A program made the translations under genes and the position numbers. A DNA stretch of 64,000 nt, taken from positions 186,001-250,000 of the forward strand of contig JADJJI010000015.1 in NCBI GenBank assembly GCA_016706565.1, in the 5' to 3' direction. Of this stretch, positions 26,126-38,342 are shown one piece after another. This stretch comes from Piscinibacter sp. Its GTDB lineage: Bacteria; Pseudomonadota; Gammaproteobacteria; Burkholderiales; Burkholderiaceae_C. Under the pieces are notes generated by a model. That model had not been told where the DNA came from. It did not search any database and saw only the letters and a program-made list of their open reading frames with translations. The first letter of the stretch is position 1. Each line of letters begins with the position of its first letter.

Positions 26126-26524
26126 TCATCGGCCCTTGCCGTTGCCGCCGCGTGGCCCGGCCGGCGACGCGGCCGTGCCCTGCGGCCCGACCCCCGCTGC
26201 GCCGAGCGCTCCCGCCGCGGCACCCGAAGACATGCGCGCCTCGTAGCCCGTGCCATAGGGCTGGGGTTGCGCCTGCACGGCCAGCGCGCGCGGCGGCAGC
26301 GAGCCGGCGGCCACCGCCGGGCGTGCGTCCTGGCGCTCTCGCGAGGCCACGCCGGTCCACTGGCCGGCCTGCCGCGGCAGCGACAGATCCAGCGGCTTCG
26401 TGGCGGCTTCGTCTGCGGCCCGTGCCGCTCCGACACCACCCAGCGCGATGAGCAGCCAAGCTGCGATGCGCAACTGCACCCGCGTCGCTTGTGCGATCCC
26501 CGTGCCGAGTTCGTGCCTGTCCAT
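26126..26524 (-). CDS. Small secreted hypothetical protein
   Basis: A 132-aa protein with a probable N-terminal signal or membrane segment (LRIAAWLLIALGGVGAARA), a short middle and an Ala/Gly-rich C terminus (SGAAAGALGAAG ... PRGGNGKGR). No recognisable domain. ATG 26524 chosen; ATG 26533 is possible. It lies directly upstream of the KDQ-repeat gene on the same strand and may be co-transcribed. Confidence 0.55.
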   Translation of the reverse strand: MDRHELGTGIAQATRVQLRIAAWLLIALGGVGAARAADEAATKPLDLSLPRQAGQWTGVASRERQDARPAVAAGSLPPRALAVQAQPQPYGTGYEARMSSGAAAGALGAAGVGPQGTAASPAGPRGGNGKGR

Positions 26525-26645
26525 AGCCTGCATCCTGAGCGGCCGCCATTGCCTGGCGATGTCGAGCCTGCGCCATCGCGTTTCTCTGCGTTTCAGCAAG
26601 AGTCACCGCGTTTCCGCGCAGGCACGCTGGCTACACTGCACCGTG

Positions 26646-27377
26646 ATGAATGCCGCCGCGCCTGCCCGCATCCTCGTCGTCGATGACGACCCGGCGCTGC
26701 GCGAGTTGCTGGCCGACTACCTGGGCGCCAGCGGCTTCGTCGTCGACACCGCGGTCGACGGCCGGCAGATGCACGAGCGCATCGCACAGGTGCCGCCCGA
26801 CGCGATCGTGCTCGACCTGATGCTGCCCGGCGAAGACGGGCTGAGCCTGGCGCGCGAGCTGCGCAAGTCCAGCGAGGTGCCGATCCTGATGGTGTCCGCG
26901 CGCGGCGAGGAGATCGACCGCGTCGTCGGCCTGGAGGTCGGTGCCGACGACTACCTGCCCAAGCCTTTCAGCCCGCGCGAGTTGCTGGCCCGGTTGCGCG
27001 CGTTGCTGCGCCGCGCGCGGCCGGCTGCCCTGACTTCGGCGCCGGCCGGGCCGCCGGCCGCGACCCTGCCCGCCTTCGGCCCGTACACGCTGGACAGCGC
27101 GGCGTGGCGTCTGATGCGCGGCGACACCGAGGTGCCCATCTCGACGGCCGAGTTCCAGTTGCTGCAGGTGTTCGTCGCGCACCCCAACCGGGTGCTGTCG
27201 CGCGACGACCTGATCGAGCGGCTCAAGGGCTACGAACGCAGCGCCTTCGACCGCAGCATCGACGTGCGCGTCACCCGGCTGCGCCGCCGCATCGAGGCCG
27301 ACCCGGCGCATCCGGCCTACATCCGCACGGTGCGCGGCGAGGGCTACCTGTTCAACCCGCAGGGCGAGTCGGCCTGA
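26646..27377 (+). CDS. OmpR-family response regulator
   Basis: A 243-aa two-component regulator: receiver domain (1-120) with acidic pocket VVDDD, phosphoacceptor Asp57 (VLDLMLPG) and YLPKPF, a Pro/Ala linker, then a winged-helix DNA-binding domain (ISTAEFQLLQVF ... RSIDVRVTRLRRRIEADP, YIRTVRGEGYLF). Its TGA overlaps the ATG of the kinase gene, so the two are co-translated. Divergent from the surface-protein genes, which are plausible targets. Confidence 0.93.
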   Translation: MNAAAPARILVVDDDPALRELLADYLGASGFVVDTAVDGRQMHERIAQVPPDAIVLDLMLPGEDGLSLARELRKSSEVPILMVSARGEEIDRVVGLEVGADDYLPKPFSPRELLARLRALLRRARPAALTSAPAGPPAATLPAFGPYTLDSAAWRLMRGDTEVPISTAEFQLLQVFVAHPNRVLSRDDLIERLKGYERSAFDRSIDVRVTRLRRRIEADPAHPAYIRTVRGEGYLFNPQGESA

Positions 27378-28732
27378 TGGGCCGGCAGCGGCAGCAGCCG
27401 GGGCTGGCGCAGCAGTACGCGCGCTGGCTCGCAGCGCTGTTCATCGCACTCGAGCTGATCACCGCAGCCGCGGCACTGGGCTTCATCTTCCTGCCGATGG
27501 CCCGCCGCGCCGCCGATGACCTGGCCGGCCTGATGGTGCTGTCTGCACAGACCTGGAGCGAGCTGCCGCCCGAGACGCGGCCGGCCTTCGAGCAGGAGCT
27601 GGAACGCAGCCACCACCTGGCGCTGCGGCCGGACATGCCGCCGCCGCAGGACACGGGCTTGCGCCATGGGCCCTACCTGCTCTTCCTCGAACGGGCCTTC
27701 GAGCGCCGCACCGGCCATGCGATGTACTTCCGGGAGGAGACGGCGGCGGATGGCCGGCTCTGGTTGTGGACGGCGGTGCCCTCCGCGGGCCGCTCGATCG
27801 GCGTCGGCTTTGCCGAGGACCGCATGAAGACACAGCCGCTGGGGGCGCTGGCGCTTCCCTTCGCCGTCGGCATGGTGCTGGTGGGGCTGCTGTCGTGGTG
27901 GCTCGCGCGGCGCATCGCTCAGCCGGTCGCGCAGCTCGAGCTGGCGGCGGCGCAGCTGGCGCGCGGCGTCAGCCCCGGCTTGCTGGCCGAAAGCGGCCCG
28001 CGCGAACTGGCCGGCCTGGCACGCCACTTCAATCGCATGGCGCTGCAGGTGCGCGAGCTGCTGGACGCGCGCACGACGCTGTTCGCCGGCGTCTCGCACG
28101 ACCTGCGCACCCCGCTGGCCCGCATGCGGCTGGCCATCGAGATGCTGACGCTGCGTCCCGATCCGGCGCTGCTGCAAAGACTCGAGCACGACATCGAGGA
28201 GATGAACGCGCTGATCGGCCAGATGCTCGAGATCGCGCGCGGCATGAACACCGAAACGACGACGGACTTCGAACTCTGCAGCTGGCTGCGCGAGCGCGTG
28301 CGGATGCATGGAGATGCCGCGCGATCGGCCGGCGCGCAACTCTCGCTGCGCTGCGATCAGTCGATCCGGGTTCGTGCGGCGCCGGGGGCGCTGGCACGTG
28401 TCGTCGACAACCTGCTGGGCAATGCGTTGCGCTACGCGCCCGGGCCGATCGAACTGGTCGGCCGGGGGGAGCCGTCGGGCGACCAGGGCGGCGAAGTGGG
28501 CCCTGTCTACATCGGCGTGCTCGACCGCGGGCCGAGCATCTCGGAGAGCCAGCTGGCGCTGGTATTCCGCCCGTTCCATCGCGCAACGGACCAGGGCGAC
28601 ACGGCCTCAGGCGCCTTCGGCCTGGGCCTGGCGATCGTGCAGCAGCTCGCGCGCGCGAACGGCTGGCAGGTCGGTGTCACGCCACGCGACGGTGGCGGGC
28701 TGGAGGCCTGGGTGCGGGTGCCCGCCGCCTAG
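27377..28732 (+). CDS. EnvZ-type sensor histidine kinase
   Basis: A 451-aa membrane kinase: TM1 about 17-40, a periplasmic sensor of about 110 residues (SELPPETRPAFEQELERSHH ... RRTGHAMYFRE), TM2 about 155-176, HAMP, HisKA with phosphoacceptor His241 (FAGVSHDLRTPLARMR), and HATPase_c with N box (VVDNLLGNALRYAP), DRGPSI and GLGLAIV. Domain order and short periplasmic loop resemble EnvZ/RstB. The stop shares a CTAG tetranucleotide with the convergent GntR gene. Confidence 0.93.
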   Translation: MGRQRQQPGLAQQYARWLAALFIALELITAAAALGFIFLPMARRAADDLAGLMVLSAQTWSELPPETRPAFEQELERSHHLALRPDMPPPQDTGLRHGPYLLFLERAFERRTGHAMYFREETAADGRLWLWTAVPSAGRSIGVGFAEDRMKTQPLGALALPFAVGMVLVGLLSWWLARRIAQPVAQLELAAAQLARGVSPGLLAESGPRELAGLARHFNRMALQVRELLDARTTLFAGVSHDLRTPLARMRLAIEMLTLRPDPALLQRLEHDIEEMNALIGQMLEIARGMNTETTTDFELCSWLRERVRMHGDAARSAGAQLSLRCDQSIRVRAAPGALARVVDNLLGNALRYAPGPIELVGRGEPSGDQGGEVGPVYIGVLDRGPSISESQLALVFRPFHRATDQGDTASGAFGLGLAIVQQLARANGWQVGVTPRDGGGLEAWVRVPAA

Positions 28733-29448
28733 CGCCGGGCGGCGCGTGCGCGTTGCCGCGCTTCGTGCAGCGTGCCCAGCGTGATCTTGCGCACCTCGGA
28801 CTTGCTCTGTTCGATGTGGCTCTTCAGCAGCAGCTGCGCCTGGTCGAGCTTGCGCTGCAGCACCGCGCGCAGGATCTTCGCGTGCTCGGCGTAGGTGGCG
28901 TCGATGCGGTCCTCGCGCGTGAAGTCGAGCCGCCGCACGATGCGGATGCGCTCGGTCACGTCCCAGTGCACCTTGGCGATCTCGGCATTGCCGGCGGCCC
29001 GCACCAGCGTCGCGTGGAACTGCTCGTCGAGCGCGCCGACCTCGCGCATCTCGGTCAGCCGCTCGGCGGCCGGCACCAGCCAGGCGGCCTTCAGCGCCTC
29101 GAGCTCCGGCGGGTCGTTCTCACGTGCGCACAGCCGCGCGACGCTGGCGAGTTCGAGCAGCACGCGCAGGTCGTAGAGCTGGTCGAGGCGGTCGAAGTCG
29201 ATCGGCTTGACGTACCAGCCGGCCTTGCTCTCGACCTCCATGAAGCCTTCGTTGCGCAGCCGGAAGAGGGCCTCGCGCACCGGCGTGCGGCTGACGCCCA
29301 GCCGCGTGCCCATCTCGTTCTCGGAGAAGCGGTCGCCGGGCAGCAGCTGGAAGTCGTGGATCAGCGCCTTCAGCTGCGCATAGGCCTGCTCGGCCAGGTT
29401 GCTGCGGATGCTGATCGGGGGGCTGGCGGACGCGGCGCGCAGGGGCAT
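28729..29448 (-). CDS. GntR-family (FadR/FCD) regulator of the ureide operon
   Basis: A 239-aa regulator with N-terminal winged HTH (FSENEMGTRLGVSRTPVREALFRL, about residues 40-65) and a C-terminal all-helical FCD ligand domain carrying the usual metal-binding pattern (His/Asp in ALDEQFHATLVRAAGN and EHAKILRAVLQRK). It is the last gene of the operon, 9 nt after dppF. FCD regulators bind TNGT/ACNA palindromes; a GTATAC-centred 20-bp palindrome at 45368-45387, before the first gene, fits. Confidence 0.88.
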   Translation of the reverse strand: MPLRAASASPPISIRSNLAEQAYAQLKALIHDFQLLPGDRFSENEMGTRLGVSRTPVREALFRLRNEGFMEVESKAGWYVKPIDFDRLDQLYDLRVLLELASVARLCARENDPPELEALKAAWLVPAAERLTEMREVGALDEQFHATLVRAAGNAEIAKVHWDVTERIRIVRRLDFTREDRIDATYAEHAKILRAVLQRKLDQAQLLLKSHIEQSKSEVRKITLGTLHEARQRARAARR

Positions 29449-29457
29449 GGGGCGAGT

Positions 29458-30463
<1,006 letters not shown>

Positions 30464-30471
<8 letters not shown>

Positions 30472-31489
30472 GGCGCACGCTCCCGCGCGAGCGCGCCGGC
30501 GGGCCGAACAACGGGTGCCAGCAGGCGGCGCTGTGCGTGGCCACGGGGTCGAGCGCGGGGCGCTCGTGCACGCACAGCTCGCTGCGGCGTTCGCAACGGT
30601 CGGCGAAGCGGCAGCCGGGCAGGTCGTCGCGGCGCAGGTCGGGCAGGTTGCCCGGCACCGGCTTGAGTTCCTGCGCCGAGCGCGTGCGCTCGCCCGGCGT
30701 GGAGCTGAGCAGGCGCGCGGTGTAGGGGTGGCGTGCCTGCGTGAACAGGGCGCGCGCCGGCGCCGCTTCCACCGCGTGGCCGGCATGCATGACGACGATG
30801 CGGTCGCAGTGGTCGGCGGCGAGCGCGAGGTCGTGGGTGATGAACAGCGTGGCCATCTGCCGCTCGCGCGCCAGCGAGGTGATGAGGTCCATCACGGCGG
30901 CCTGCGTGGTCACGTCCAGCCCGGTGGTCGGCTCGTCGGCGATCAGCAGCGCCGGCCGGCAGGCGAGTGCGAGCGCGATCATCACGCGCTGGCACATGCC
31001 GCCGGACATCTCGAACGGATAGGCGCCATGGCGGCGCTCGGGGTCGGAGATGGCGACCTCGCGCAGTGCCTGCACGGCGCGTTCGCGCAGGCTGGTGCCG
31101 AGGTCGGCGCCTCGCGCGGCGGCATGGCGGCGCAGCACGTCCTCGATCTGCAGGCCGACCGGGCGGATCGGGTTGAGCGCCGTGCGCGGGCTCTGGAAGA
31201 TCATCGAGATCTCGCGCCCGCGCAGGTCGGCCAATGTTCGCTCGTCGGCCTTGAGCAGGTCCAGCCCGCCGAACATCGCGTTGCCGCCGGTGACCTTGGC
31301 CGCGCGGTCGGAGATGCCGAGCAAGGCATAGCTGAGCACCGACTTGCCCGAGCCGCTTTCACCGACCAGGCCGACGATCTCGCCCTTGCGGATCTGCAGG
31401 TCGACGCCCTGCAGCGCATGCACCGTGCCACTGCGAGTGCGGAACTCGAGGCCGAAGTCGGTGACGTCCAGCAGCGGTGGTGCGCTCAC
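30464..31489 (-). CDS. dppD: Dpp/Opp-type ABC transporter ATPase (DppD)
   Basis: A 341-aa ATPase with Walker A GESGSGKSV, signature MSGGMCQRVMIALAL, Walker B LLIADEPTTGLD and ITHDLAL, and a C-terminal oligo_HPY Cys cluster (GCRFADRCERRSELC). GTG 31489 is used; it overlaps the dppC stop (GTGA), typical of translational coupling in this operon. Supplies energy with DppF for the DppB/DppC permease. Confidence 0.9.
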
Positions 31490-32334
31490 GTCCGCCTCCG
31501 CGGATCGAAGATGTCGCGCAGCGCATCGCCGAGCAGGTTGAAGGTGAACACCGCCAGCATCAGCACCGCGCCGGGGAAGAAGCTCACCCACCATTCGCCG
31601 GAGACGATGAACTGCGCGCCTTCGGCGACCAGGATGCCCCACTCCGGCGTCGGCGGCCGCACGCCCAGGCCGATGAAGGACAGGCCCGCCGCGTTGAGGA
31701 TCGCCCAGCCCATGTTCAGGCTCACCTGCACCATCGCCGGCGGCAGGATGTTGGGGAACAGGTGCACGGCGAGGATGCGCACATCGCCGTTGCCCGACAG
31801 CCGCGCCGCCTCGATGAAGCCGGCGCCGCGCCGCACGTTGGCCTCGGCACGCGCCACGCGGATGTAGAACGGCAGGTTGATGATCGCCGTGGCCAGCACG
31901 ATGTTGCCCACCGTGTTGCCCATCGCCGCGACGATGCCCATCGCCAGCACGAACAGCGGGAAGGCCATGATGGTGTCGGAGACGCGCGTGATGGCCGTGT
32001 CCCACCAGCCGCCGAAGAAGCCCGCCGCCAGGCCCAGCGCGATGCCCAGCGCGAACGACAGCGCCACCGCCGAGATGGCGATGCCCAGGTCCAGCCGCGT
32101 CGCCACCAGCGTGCGCGAGAAGATGTCGCGGCCCAGCGCGTCGGTGCCGAACCAGTGCGTGCCCGAGGGCGGCTGCAGCGCCGCGGTGGCGTTGCTGGCC
32201 AGCGGGTCGTGCGGCACGATGGCCGGGCCGATCAGCGCGATCAGGATGAACAGCGCGAACAGCGCCGCAGCCGCCATCGTCACCGGGTTTTCGGAGAGCA
32301 CGTGGCGCACGTGGCGAATGGTTTCGCTGCTCAC
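31486..32334 (-). CDS. dppC: Dpp/Opp-type ABC permease (DppC)
   Basis: A 282-aa inner-membrane permease with about six membrane helices and a GWGTDxxGRD-like motif HWFGTDALGRDIFSR. The EAA loop is EAARLSGNGDVRILAVHLFPN. GTG 32334 overlaps the dppB stop by 4 nt. Partner of DppB. Confidence 0.92.
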   Translation of the reverse strand: MSSETIRHVRHVLSENPVTMAAAALFALFILIALIGPAIVPHDPLASNATAALQPPSGTHWFGTDALGRDIFSRTLVATRLDLGIAISAVALSFALGIALGLAAGFFGGWWDTAITRVSDTIMAFPLFVLAMGIVAAMGNTVGNIVLATAIINLPFYIRVARAEANVRRGAGFIEAARLSGNGDVRILAVHLFPNILPPAMVQVSLNMGWAILNAAGLSFIGLGVRPPTPEWGILVAEGAQFIVSGEWWVSFFPGAVLMLAVFTFNLLGDALRDIFDPRRRT

Positions 32335-33347
32335 GAGCCCTCCAGCGTCACGCGCGGGTCGATCAGCGTGTAGAGCAGGTCCACCACCAGGTTGAGCAGC
32401 ACGAACAGCACGCCCATCGCCAGCACGAAGCCCTGGATGGGCGCGTAGTCGCTGGCCGTCAGCGCGTCGATCGCGTAGCTGCCCACGCCGGGCCAGCCGA
32501 ACACCTTCTCGATGACCACGCTGGAGCCCAGCATGAAGCCGAACACCATGCCCAGCGTGGTGACCACCGGCAGCAGTGCGTTGCGTAGCGCGTAGGTCAC
32601 CAGTACCGTGGTGGGCGTCAGGCCCGAGGCGCGCGCGGTTCGGATGAAGTCGCTGCCCAGCACCGACAGCATCGAGGCGCGCGTCATGCGCGCGATCGGC
32701 GCGAGCACGAAGATCGCCATGGTCAGCGTCGGCAGGATCAGCTGCTTGAAACTCGCCCACCACAGCGACGCATCGCCGGCCAGCGCCGCATCGATCAGGT
32801 AGAAGCCGCTGATCTGCGGCGGCGGCGAGAACATCGGGTCGAGCCGGCCCAGCGGCGACGGCGCCCAGCCGAGCAGGAAGTAGAAGACGTAGGCCAGCAC
32901 CAGCCCTGTGAAGAAGGTCGGCAGCGACACGCCGGCCGTGGTGACCAGGCGGCACAGCTGGTCGATCCACGAGCCCGGCCGCGTGGCGGCGAGAACGCCC
33001 AGCGGCAGCGCGATCGCGCAGGCCAGCGTCAGCGCCAGCAACACCATCTCGATCGACGCCGGCAGCCGCGTGATCAGCTCCTGCAGCACCGGCTGCCCGG
33101 TGGTGAGGGAGGTGCCGAGTTCGCCGTGCGCGAGGTCGGCCACGTAGCGGAAGAACTGTTCGACCAGCGGCTTGTCCAGGCCGAGCTGCGCACGCACCTG
33201 CGCCACCGCCTCCTGCGTGGCCGCCCCGCCGGCGAAGTAGGCGGCCGGGTCGCCGGGCAGCGCACGCGTGAGCAGGAAGGTCACGACGATCACGCCGATC
33301 AGGTTGGGCAGCGCGCCGAGCAGGCGCCTGGCGATCAGCTTGATCAT
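32331..33347 (-). CDS. dppB: Dpp/Opp-type ABC permease (DppB)
   Basis: A 338-aa permease beginning MIKLIARRLLGALPNLIGV, the standard DppB N terminus. The periplasmic loop carries LGLDKPLVEQFFRYV and GELGTSL, and the EAA region is TARASGLTPTTVLVTYALRN. ATG 33347 overlaps the preceding hydrolase stop (ATGA). The substrate-binding protein for this transporter is probably the distant operon gene at 41908-43515. Confidence 0.92.
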   Translation of the reverse strand: MIKLIARRLLGALPNLIGVIVVTFLLTRALPGDPAAYFAGGAATQEAVAQVRAQLGLDKPLVEQFFRYVADLAHGELGTSLTTGQPVLQELITRLPASIEMVLLALTLACAIALPLGVLAATRPGSWIDQLCRLVTTAGVSLPTFFTGLVLAYVFYFLLGWAPSPLGRLDPMFSPPPQISGFYLIDAALAGDASLWWASFKQLILPTLTMAIFVLAPIARMTRASMLSVLGSDFIRTARASGLTPTTVLVTYALRNALLPVVTTLGMVFGFMLGSSVVIEKVFGWPGVGSYAIDALTASDYAPIQGFVLAMGVLFVLLNLVVDLLYTLIDPRVTLEGS

Positions 33348-34005
33348 GCGAAGGCGCGCTCGATCTCCGCCAGCGGAGCGGCCCAGCCGACGATGCCGCC
33401 CTGCGCCACCATCATCTCGACCACGGCGGCGTGGAACTGCGGGAAGTAGCTCGCCGCGCAGTCGGTGACGAGCAGGCACTCGTAGCCGCGGTCGTTGGCT
33501 TCGCGCATCGTGCTCTGCACGCAGACCTCGGTGGTCACGCCGCCGATCAGCAGGTGGGTGATGCCCTGCGCATGCAGGATCGCGTCGAGGCTGGTGGCGT
33601 GGAAGGCGCCCTTGCCCGGCTTTCGCAGCACGACGTCGCCGGGCTGCGGCAGCAGCTCGGGCACGAAGCCCGCGCCCGGCTCGCCGGCCACCAGCACGCG
33701 GCCCAGCGGGCCGGGGTCGCCGATGCCGCAGCTCAGCGCGCCGCGCGCGCGCTTGCTCGGCGGGCAGTCGGCCAGCTGCGCATCGTGCGCCTCCTGGGTG
33801 TGGATCACCGCCATGCCTTTGGCGCGCGCCAGCGCGAGCAGGCGCACGCAGGCCGGCACGATGGGCCGCAGCAGCGACACGTCATTGCCCAGCATCGCGC
33901 CGAAACCGCCGGGCTCGAGGAAGTCGCGCTGCATGTCGATCATCACCACGGCGGTGTGCGCCGGGTCGAACGGGAAGTCGTACGGGCGGGCGTGCACGGT
34001 CGGCA

Positions 34006-34006
<1 letters not shown>
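33344..34006 (-). CDS. Isochorismatase-fold cysteine hydrolase, second biuret-hydrolase-like enzyme
   Basis: A 220-aa cysteine hydrolase with catalytic triad candidates Asp24 (MIDMQRDF), Lys132 (RKPGKGAF) and Cys162 (TTEVCVQSTMREAND). It resembles BiuH and ureidoacrylate/carbamoyl amidohydrolases such as RutB, and the paralogue at 35606-36301. The substrate-facing segment differs (HATSLDAIL here versus CATDLELIL), so a different ureide or amide is likely. It overlaps both neighbours by 1 and 4 nt, lying between the BMP-type ATPase and dppB. Confidence 0.82.
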
Positions 34007-35601
<1,595 letters not shown>

Positions 35602-35605
35602 GGCA

Positions 35606-36301
35606 TCACCCCAGCGCCGCGAGGATCGTCGCCGACGCGGCCACCGCGCCGAACACGCCGCCCTGCATCGTCACCATTTTCAGCGCCGCCTCGTGGTTGC
35701 CGCGGTCGGTGGCGCCGGTGCCGTCGCTGACGATCAGGCACTCGAAGCCGCGGTCGTTGGCCTCGCGCATCGTCGTGTGCACGCACACGTCGGTGGTGAT
35801 GCCGGTGAGGATCAGGTTGCGGATGCCGCGCGTGTGCAGGATCAGCTCGAGGTCGGTCGCGCAGAACGAGCCCTTGCCGGGCTTGTCGATCACCGGCTCG
35901 CCGGCGATGGGCGCGAGCTCGTCGATGATCTGCCAGCCCGGCTCGCCACGCACCAGGATGCGGCCGCAGGGACCGGGGTCGCCGATGCCCACGCCATTGG
36001 CGCCGATCTGCCGCGAGCGCCAGCGCTTGTTGGCCGGCAGGTCGGCGAGGTCGGGGCGGTGGCCCTCGCGGGTGTGGATCACGTGCATGCCCTCGGCGCG
36101 TGCCTCGGCGAGCAGGGCCTGGATCGGGCCGATCGGCGCGCGTGTCATCGATAGGTCGTAGCCCATGCGGTCGACGTAGCCGCCGATGCCGCAGAAGTCG
36201 GTCTGCATGTCGATGATGACGAGCGCGGTGTCCGCGGCGGTCCAGCGGCCGTCGAAGGGCCAGGCGTAGGGGTTCGCGTCGACGGGGGCGAAGTGCTTCA
36301 T
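35606..36301 (-). CDS. biuH: Biuret amidohydrolase (BiuH type)
   Basis: A 231-aa isochorismatase-fold cysteine hydrolase with Asp31 ([18 protein letters not shown]), Lys143 ([17 protein letters not shown]) and Cys173 ([16 protein letters not shown]). The segments [27 protein letters not shown] and [19 protein letters not shown] closely match my recollection of Rhizobium biuret hydrolase. It converts biuret to allophanate and ammonia, feeding AtzF, encoded first in the same operon. Gene order permease-biuH-ATPase shows it is embedded within a transporter module. Substrate is inferred from family and context. Confidence 0.8.
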   Translation of the reverse strand: MKHFAPVDANPYAWPFDGRWTAADTALVIIDMQTDFCGIGGYVDRMGYDLSMTRAPIGPIQALLAEARAEGMHVIHTREGHRPDLADLPANKRWRSRQIGANGVGIGDPGPCGRILVRGEPGWQIIDELAPIAGEPVIDKPGKGSFCATDLELILHTRGIRNLILTGITTDVCVHTTMREANDRGFECLIVSDGTGATDRGNHEAALKMVTMQGGVFGAVAASATILAALG

Positions 36302-36305
36302 GGTG

Positions 36306-37232
36306 TCAGCGGTTCAGGGAGAGTTCGCCCGGCGCGCCGTGGCTCGGGCCCGGCTTGCCCAGGCCGATGAGCACGGCCAGCGTCAGCGCGTAGGGCAGCG
36401 CGGCGAGCAGGTAGTAGCCCTGGCTGTAGCCCAGCGCCTGCAGCGCCGGGCTGATGGCGCTGGCGCCGCCGAACAGCAGGCCGGCGAGGATGCAGCGCCG
36501 CGGGTCCCAGCGCGCGAAGATGACCAGCGCCACCGCCATCACGCCCTGGCCGCTGGACAGCGCCTCGCTCCACGCGCCCGGGTAGACGAGCGACAGCGAG
36601 GCACCGCCCACGCCGGCACAGGCGCCGCCGAACGCGGTGGCGGCGATGCGGTAGGCGGTGGGCGAGAGGCCGAAGGCACGCGCCGCGTTCTCGCTGTCGC
36701 CGACCACGCGCAGGCGCAGGCCGAAGCGCGTGCGGCCCAGCGCCCAGTGCGTGGCGAAGGCGAGCACGAGGCCGAGGATGAACAGCGGGTTGATGGCCAG
36801 CGACGCCTTCACCGCCGCGACATCCGACCATCCGCCCAGCGCGATCGCCGGCAAGCCCGGCGCGCTCGGCTGGATCAGCGGCTTGCCGAGCCAGAAGGCG
36901 AGGCCCGAGCCGGCGAGCATCAGCGCGATGCCCATGGCGGTGTCGTTGACGCGCGCGAGGCTGCACAGCGCGCCGTGCAGCATGCCCAGCAGCACGCCGA
37001 CGCCGGCGGCGGCCAGGCAGCCGAGCCAGGGGCTGCCGGTGGCGAGCGAGACCGCGAAGGCGGTCATCGCGCCCATCAGCAGCGTGCCTTCGAGGCCGAG
37101 GTTGATGCGGCCGGCCTTCTCTGTGACCGTCTCGCCCAGGCTCACCCACAACAGTGGCGTGCCGACGCGGATGGCGCCGCCGAGGATGGCCAGCGGCACG
37201 CCCCACCAGCCCAGTGCGCTCGCGTCGGTCAT
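36306..37232 (-). CDS. BMP-type ABC importer permease 2
   Basis: A 308-aa polytopic permease of the YufQ/NupQ class (branched-chain/nucleoside importer fold): [25 protein letters not shown] is the hallmark N-terminal sequence, and [16 protein letters not shown] is the cytoplasmic coupling region. ATG 37232 overlaps the preceding permease stop by 4 nt. Family members import purine nucleosides or related heterocycles. Confidence 0.9.
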   Translation of the reverse strand: MTDASALGWWGVPLAILGGAIRVGTPLLWVSLGETVTEKAGRINLGLEGTLLMGAMTAFAVSLATGSPWLGCLAAAGVGVLLGMLHGALCSLARVNDTAMGIALMLAGSGLAFWLGKPLIQPSAPGLPAIALGGWSDVAAVKASLAINPLFILGLVLAFATHWALGRTRFGLRLRVVGDSENAARAFGLSPTAYRIAATAFGGACAGVGGASLSLVYPGAWSEALSSGQGVMAVALVIFARWDPRRCILAGLLFGGASAISPALQALGYSQGYYLLAALPYALTLAVLIGLGKPGPSHGAPGELSLNR

Positions 37233-38329
37233 GACCTGGCCTTGAAGAATTGCCGTCCACGCAGCGTTTCGCAGGCGATCAGCGCGACGAAGGCGAAGCC
37301 GAGCAGCACCGTCACCGCGGCGTCGGGCAGGCCAAGGCGCCGCTGTAGCAGGCTGCCGCTGGCTGCGATGCCGCCGACGAGGATGGCCACCGGCACCACG
37401 CCGGCCGGCGAGAAGCGCGCCGCAAAGGCGATCAGGATGCCGGTGTAGCCGTAGCCGGCGATCAGCGAGGCATTGGCCGCGCCGTGCACCGCCGCCACCT
37501 CCACCGCGCCGGCCAGGCCCGCGCAGGCGCCGCCGGCCGCGCAGGCACCGATGGTGAGCTTCACGACCGGCAGGCCCACGCCGAGCGCGGTGCGCGCATT
37601 GCCGCCGGCCACGCGCAGTGCCAGGCCGAGCGGCGTGAAGCGCATGACGGCCCAGGCGGCGAGCGCGACGAGCAGGCCGAGCAGCAGGCCGTAGTGCACG
37701 TCCAGCCCCGGCATCGTCGGCAGCAGCAGCGTGTCGGGCAGCGGCTTCGTCGAAGGTTTGTTCAGGCTCGCGGGATCGCGCAGCACCGTCTCCACGCACT
37801 GGTTGAACAGCGCGATGGCGATGAACGACATCAGCAGGCTGGCGATCGTCTCGTTGACCTCGCGCTTCTCGCGCAGGAGCCCGACCAGGCCGATCCAGAT
37901 GCCTCCGGCCAGCGCCCCGGCGATCGCCATCGCCGGCCACACCAGCCAGGCACCGGCCTGCGCCGAAGCCAGCACGTTGCCCAGCGCCGAAGCGGCCAGG
38001 CCGCCGAGCACCAGCGCGCCCTCGTTGCCGATGATCACGCGCCCGGCCTGCGCCGGCAGCGCGACGGCCAGGCCGGTGAGGATCAGCGGAGCGGCGCGCT
38101 GCAGCGTGTTCTGCCACGCGAACGCATCGCCGAAGCCGCCGAGCACGATCAGCCCCCACACCTCGAAGGCGTTGAAACCGGCCAGCGCGACGGCCGCCGA
38201 GAACAGCAGCACCGTCAGCGCAAGCGCGGCGGCGGCCGGCACCAGCGACTCGGCCAGCGCGCGCCACTTCAGCGCCGCGGCCGAGGGCTCGGCCGCCGGC
38301 ATGCCGGCCGGGACGGGGATGCTGCTCAT
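37229..38329 (-). CDS. BMP-type ABC importer permease 1
   Basis: A 366-aa permease of the YufP/NupP class: AAPLILTGLAVALPAQAGRVIIGNEGALVLGG is visible in part, EVNETIASLLMSFIA and RVAGGNARTALGVGLP (coupling region) confirm it. ATG 38329 (MSSIPVP) is chosen; GTG/ATG further upstream would overlap the binding-protein gene. Pairs with the downstream permease. Confidence 0.9.
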   Translation of the reverse strand: MSSIPVPAGMPAAEPSAAALKWRALAESLVPAAAALALTVLLFSAAVALAGFNAFEVWGLIVLGGFGDAFAWQNTLQRAAPLILTGLAVALPAQAGRVIIGNEGALVLGGLAASALGNVLASAQAGAWLVWPAMAIAGALAGGIWIGLVGLLREKREVNETIASLLMSFIAIALFNQCVETVLRDPASLNKPSTKPLPDTLLLPTMPGLDVHYGLLLGLLVALAAWAVMRFTPLGLALRVAGGNARTALGVGLPVVKLTIGACAAGGACAGLAGAVEVAAVHGAANASLIAGYGYTGILIAFAARFSPAGVVPVAILVGGIAASGSLLQRRLGLPDAAVTVLLGFAFVALIACETLRGRQFFKARS

Positions 38330-38342
38330 GGCGAGGTGCCGG

